Source: Lutjanus erythropterus
Lineage: Eukaryota > Chordata > Actinopteri > Lutjaniformes > Lutjanidae
NCBI GenBank assembly: GCA_020091685.1
Contig: CM034591.1
Location: 14,414,043 to 14,478,042 of the forward strand
Direction: 5' to 3'
Length of the DNA: 64,000 bases
The notes under the pieces are model-generated. The model had not been told where the DNA came from. It saw only the letters and a program-made list of their open reading frames with translations, and made no database searches. Positions 61,396 to 64,000 of the stretch are shown one piece after another. Within the stretch, counting starts at the first letter, position 1. Every line of letters begins with the position of its first letter. A program made the position numbers and the translations under genes.

Positions 61396-62741
61396 CTCTC
61401 ACCACGGTCCATTTCAAATTATTTTAACACTGTTTCAAACTGTCATTATTAAAGGTGACCTTCATTATAACTACCAATGTTTTGGCATCATACAGCGAAC
61501 TGAGCTGTGCCTCATGCCAGTACAGCTCATTAAACTGGTGAGGGAGAGAGAGAGAGAGATACGAAGAGAAAGCGAGAGTCCCATGCAACAAAGGCAGCAG
61601 GCCAGATTCAAACCAGCAACCACAGCGGGTCCTCCTCCATCCCACTGAGGGAAAAGGATGCAGAGCCCAACTTAATCTGAGAGCTCAGAGAGAGGAAGTG
61701 AGGAAGTCTCCACAGAAGCACAGCATGGCAGCAGATGGCCTCCTAGGCCTCAACCATCTGGTGAGGAGACGTCCAATCCGCCGTCAGTCTGTCCCCTTTC
61801 ATTTACCCATGATTCTTAAACAGTAGGACCTGCTTCTAGTCCCCTGCTACACCTCTGTAACCTCCAGCCCCCTCTCACAGACGGAGAACACACCCTCCGA
61901 TTAGGCTTACAGTCCACTCTCCTGCCCGGGCAGCCAAGAGACCCACTGCCACGTCACATGTCACAGAGCCTAATCAATGAGTGTTAAGCCTTAAGCTGTC
62001 ACTCTCTGGCCAGCCAGGAGATTATCATCTATCCCTGTGTTAGGGCTGCTCCAAGCGTGGCTTATTTTAAATAGCAATATGCTGATTGCATTGCTGTCTG
62101 TGTGACCACTTATTCAGTAAGAAGGGGCTCTCAGGCAATCTGAGCTTTATTTTGGTATAATTCCAGAGATGCAGCACTTAAACTGTGAATCAGTATTTAA
62201 AAATACAATTACCATCACTTTCTGTGCCACTGTTATTATTAGAATTTCCTCACCATTTTTTAAATTCAGCAATTTCAGATTACATTTATTTGATTCATTA
62301 GCCATGCTGCAATCATAAACTGCTATAATTTGGACTACAATGATGAATAACAAACGTGTCATTGTCAAGAGGGTACCGATAGATTCCATGATCAAAAATC
62401 TAAAGTAAGAGAGAGACAAGATAATGCAGGTGTTAAGACTGTGTGCATGTTGTGTGAGTTATAGTTAATCTATAACTCCATTTAGGAGCCAAGAGATTCA
62501 GGGACAAAGGGACACCTGAGAAAAAAAATCCAGCAAAACCCGCACCACAAACGATCTTTAGTTCCCACCGCCAAACACACTTTAATCTTTATCGACTGGT
62601 CACTTAAGGCAGTGCACATTGCATCATTGCCAAGTGTACTCAGGAGATAATAAATTGCACAATTAAGCGAGCATGTCAACTCAATCTTAATTTTAACTTT
62701 TGTCTGAGAGAAACTGTTTTCTAATAGATCTAGAGCTCAAA

Positions 62742-63655
62742 AGACTAGAGCTGAAACAATTAACTGATTAGACTATTGACAGAAAAATAATATGCAACCA
62801 TGTAAGTTCTTTCACAAGGGAAAAAAAATCAAGCATTCCCTAGTTTCAGTTTCCCAGATGAGAGGATTTGCTGCTGCAATTTGTCTTATTCAATAAGAAA
62901 ACAAATATTTGTGTTATTAGAAATGCTGGATGATGGAAACAAGCAATTTAATGATGTCACCTTGGGTTTTAGGACACTATGGTCCTAAACATGTTCCTAA
63001 AACAATTAACTGCAGATTATTCAATAATTTAAAAGACCAGTGTGTAGGATTTAGTGGCATCTAGCAGTGGGCTTGCAGTTGCTATCAGCTCATCTCACCC
63101 TCTCCTTCCATGCATGTAGGAAAACCTACAGTGGCCACAACACTCACAAAACATTTCAGGCAGTATGTAACTAGAGGTACTGCACCCACTGTACGTATAA
63201 ACAGCTCATTTTAAGGTAACAAAAACACAACAATTTTTATTAGCAAGCAATTATACACAAATGAATCTTATGTAGTGGACCTTTGTTTATCAAATTTGAG
63301 TATATGCTGATTTCCTTGATCTTCTATGATAAATAAATTGAATATTTGGGGGTTTAGGGCTGCAGGTCAGACAAACCAAACAATCTGAAGACATCGCCTT
63401 AGGCTCTGATAACTAATGATGGGAACAATTTCTTGATTAAAAGAAAATTAATCACTAATTTGATCATTCAATTATAGCTTGTCATTTCTTAAGCAAAAAT
63501 GTCTCTGAGAATGGGCTCTGACAACTTATGAGGGGCATTTTCACTATTGTCTGACACTTTATAGACTAAGCAATTTATTGATTCATTGATAAAATATTTA
63601 GGGAATTAATTGGCAATTAAACTAATCAGTTGCAATCCTAAACAAATCCTACTAG
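62742..63655. mobile_element. Family C copies with nested family D insertion
   Basis: The start, TAGAGCTGAAACAATTAACT with ATTAGACTATTGACAG, and the end, AATCAGTTGCAATCCTAA, are family C-type termini. Family D sequence (63031-63284, ACCAGTGTGTAGGATTTAGT to ATGTAGTGGACCTTTG) interrupts them. Two C copies may be present, one on each side. Confidence 0.5.
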
Positions 63656-64000
63656 TTGTTGACCCTGAGGCGTTTGTTTCCGCCTTCCAAAAGATATTCA
63701 GCTGTCAAGTGATACTACTGGTTGGCACTGACTGAAACCAGGGGACTGGAAGAAGGAAACTTGTTGCCATGTCTGTGTCAGTACAGTAGGTGTGACCTCC
63801 TGCTTCGCTGCTGCTGCTGGTCCATTGGGCCAGTTTCATGACATAACACTAAACAGACTCTTCAGTTTCAAACCTGCTTGATGAGTAATCAAAACTCTTG
63901 CAAAGGAGTCAGGACTGTCAAACTGGTTTCTTACATATTAAAAAAACACATCTGCCCAGGAAAGACAAGCACTGTGACATGTAGAGGCACTTTTTACTTG

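Larger units (their letters stand above)
48544..64000 (-). other. homer2 intron 1 (at least 15.4 kb, runs off the window)
   Basis: The sequence upstream of exon 2 contains no ATGGG followed by a usable donor on the minus strand that I could find, so exon 1 is probably beyond 64000. The intron holds microsatellites, a family B element, a Tc1 remnant, a Myb/SANT-like frame, fold-back elements and family C and D copies. It also holds repeat-poor patches at about 59480-59790 and 61680-62130 that could be regulatory. Confidence 0.65.

Noticed and set aside
61800-61813. Minus-strand ATGG followed by GTAAAT as homer2 exon 1
   Set aside because: Exon 2 opens with one base of Gly2, so exon 1 must end ATGGG. 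ATGG joined to exon 2 would shift the frame and lose the EQPIYTTR reading.
1-64000. CRISPR array, phage, operon or bacterial defence system
   Set aside because: The window has introns, splice sites, microsatellites and animal transposons. No regularly spaced repeats or dense coding are present.

Overview
The window is vertebrate nuclear DNA, almost certainly from a ray-finned (teleost, probably percomorph) fish. It is AT-rich and mostly non-coding. Short exons with GT/AG borders are scattered through it, with many CA/GT and GA microsatellites and dense short DNA transposons of kinds common in fish genomes. There is no prokaryotic gene organisation and no CRISPR array. I recognised no tRNA or rRNA gene.

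Two protein-coding genes sit tail to tail. The plus strand (window start to 10338) carries the 3' part of whamm: seven coding exons encoding a coiled-coil segment, a 14-proline run, two WH2 actin-binding motifs, and a connector plus acidic Arp2/3-binding tail. The minus strand (48543 down to 18455) carries homer2: eight coding exons covering all but the first five coding bases. It encodes an EVH1 domain and a C-terminal coiled coil. All exon phases join cleanly, and with a five-base first exon the protein would be 354 residues, the usual Homer length. Homer2 exon 1 and its promoter appear to lie beyond position 64000, so intron 1 is longer than 15.4 kb. WHAMM drives Arp2/3 actin nucleation on membranes and microtubules. 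Homer2 is a postsynaptic scaffold. They are neighbours by ancestry, not known partners in one pathway. The same convergent order is found for human WHAMM-HOMER2 and, as a duplicated block, JMY-HOMER1.

Layout: 1-10338 whamm; 10339 to about 13000 its probable 3' UTR and repeats; about 13000-18454 convergent intergenic space plus the homer2 3' UTR, including a GC-rich patch with an RFX-type X-box and a YY1-like ATGGCGGC; 18455-48543 homer2 exons 9 to 2; 48544-64000 homer2 intron 1. The introns contain a Tc1/mariner remnant, several hAT-like elements (one keeping a BED-finger fragment), fold-back elements, and four recurring repeat families that I call A to D.

I found no undescribed multigene system. 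The items most worth a second look are a relic of the homer2 EVH1 exon in intron 1 (about 54.33 kb), the promoter-like intergenic patch (13.2-13.5 kb), a GC-rich CCAAT/TATA patch in homer2 intron 2 (40.2-40.5 kb), and a cluster of CATCTG E-boxes in intron 5 (31.1-31.3 kb).
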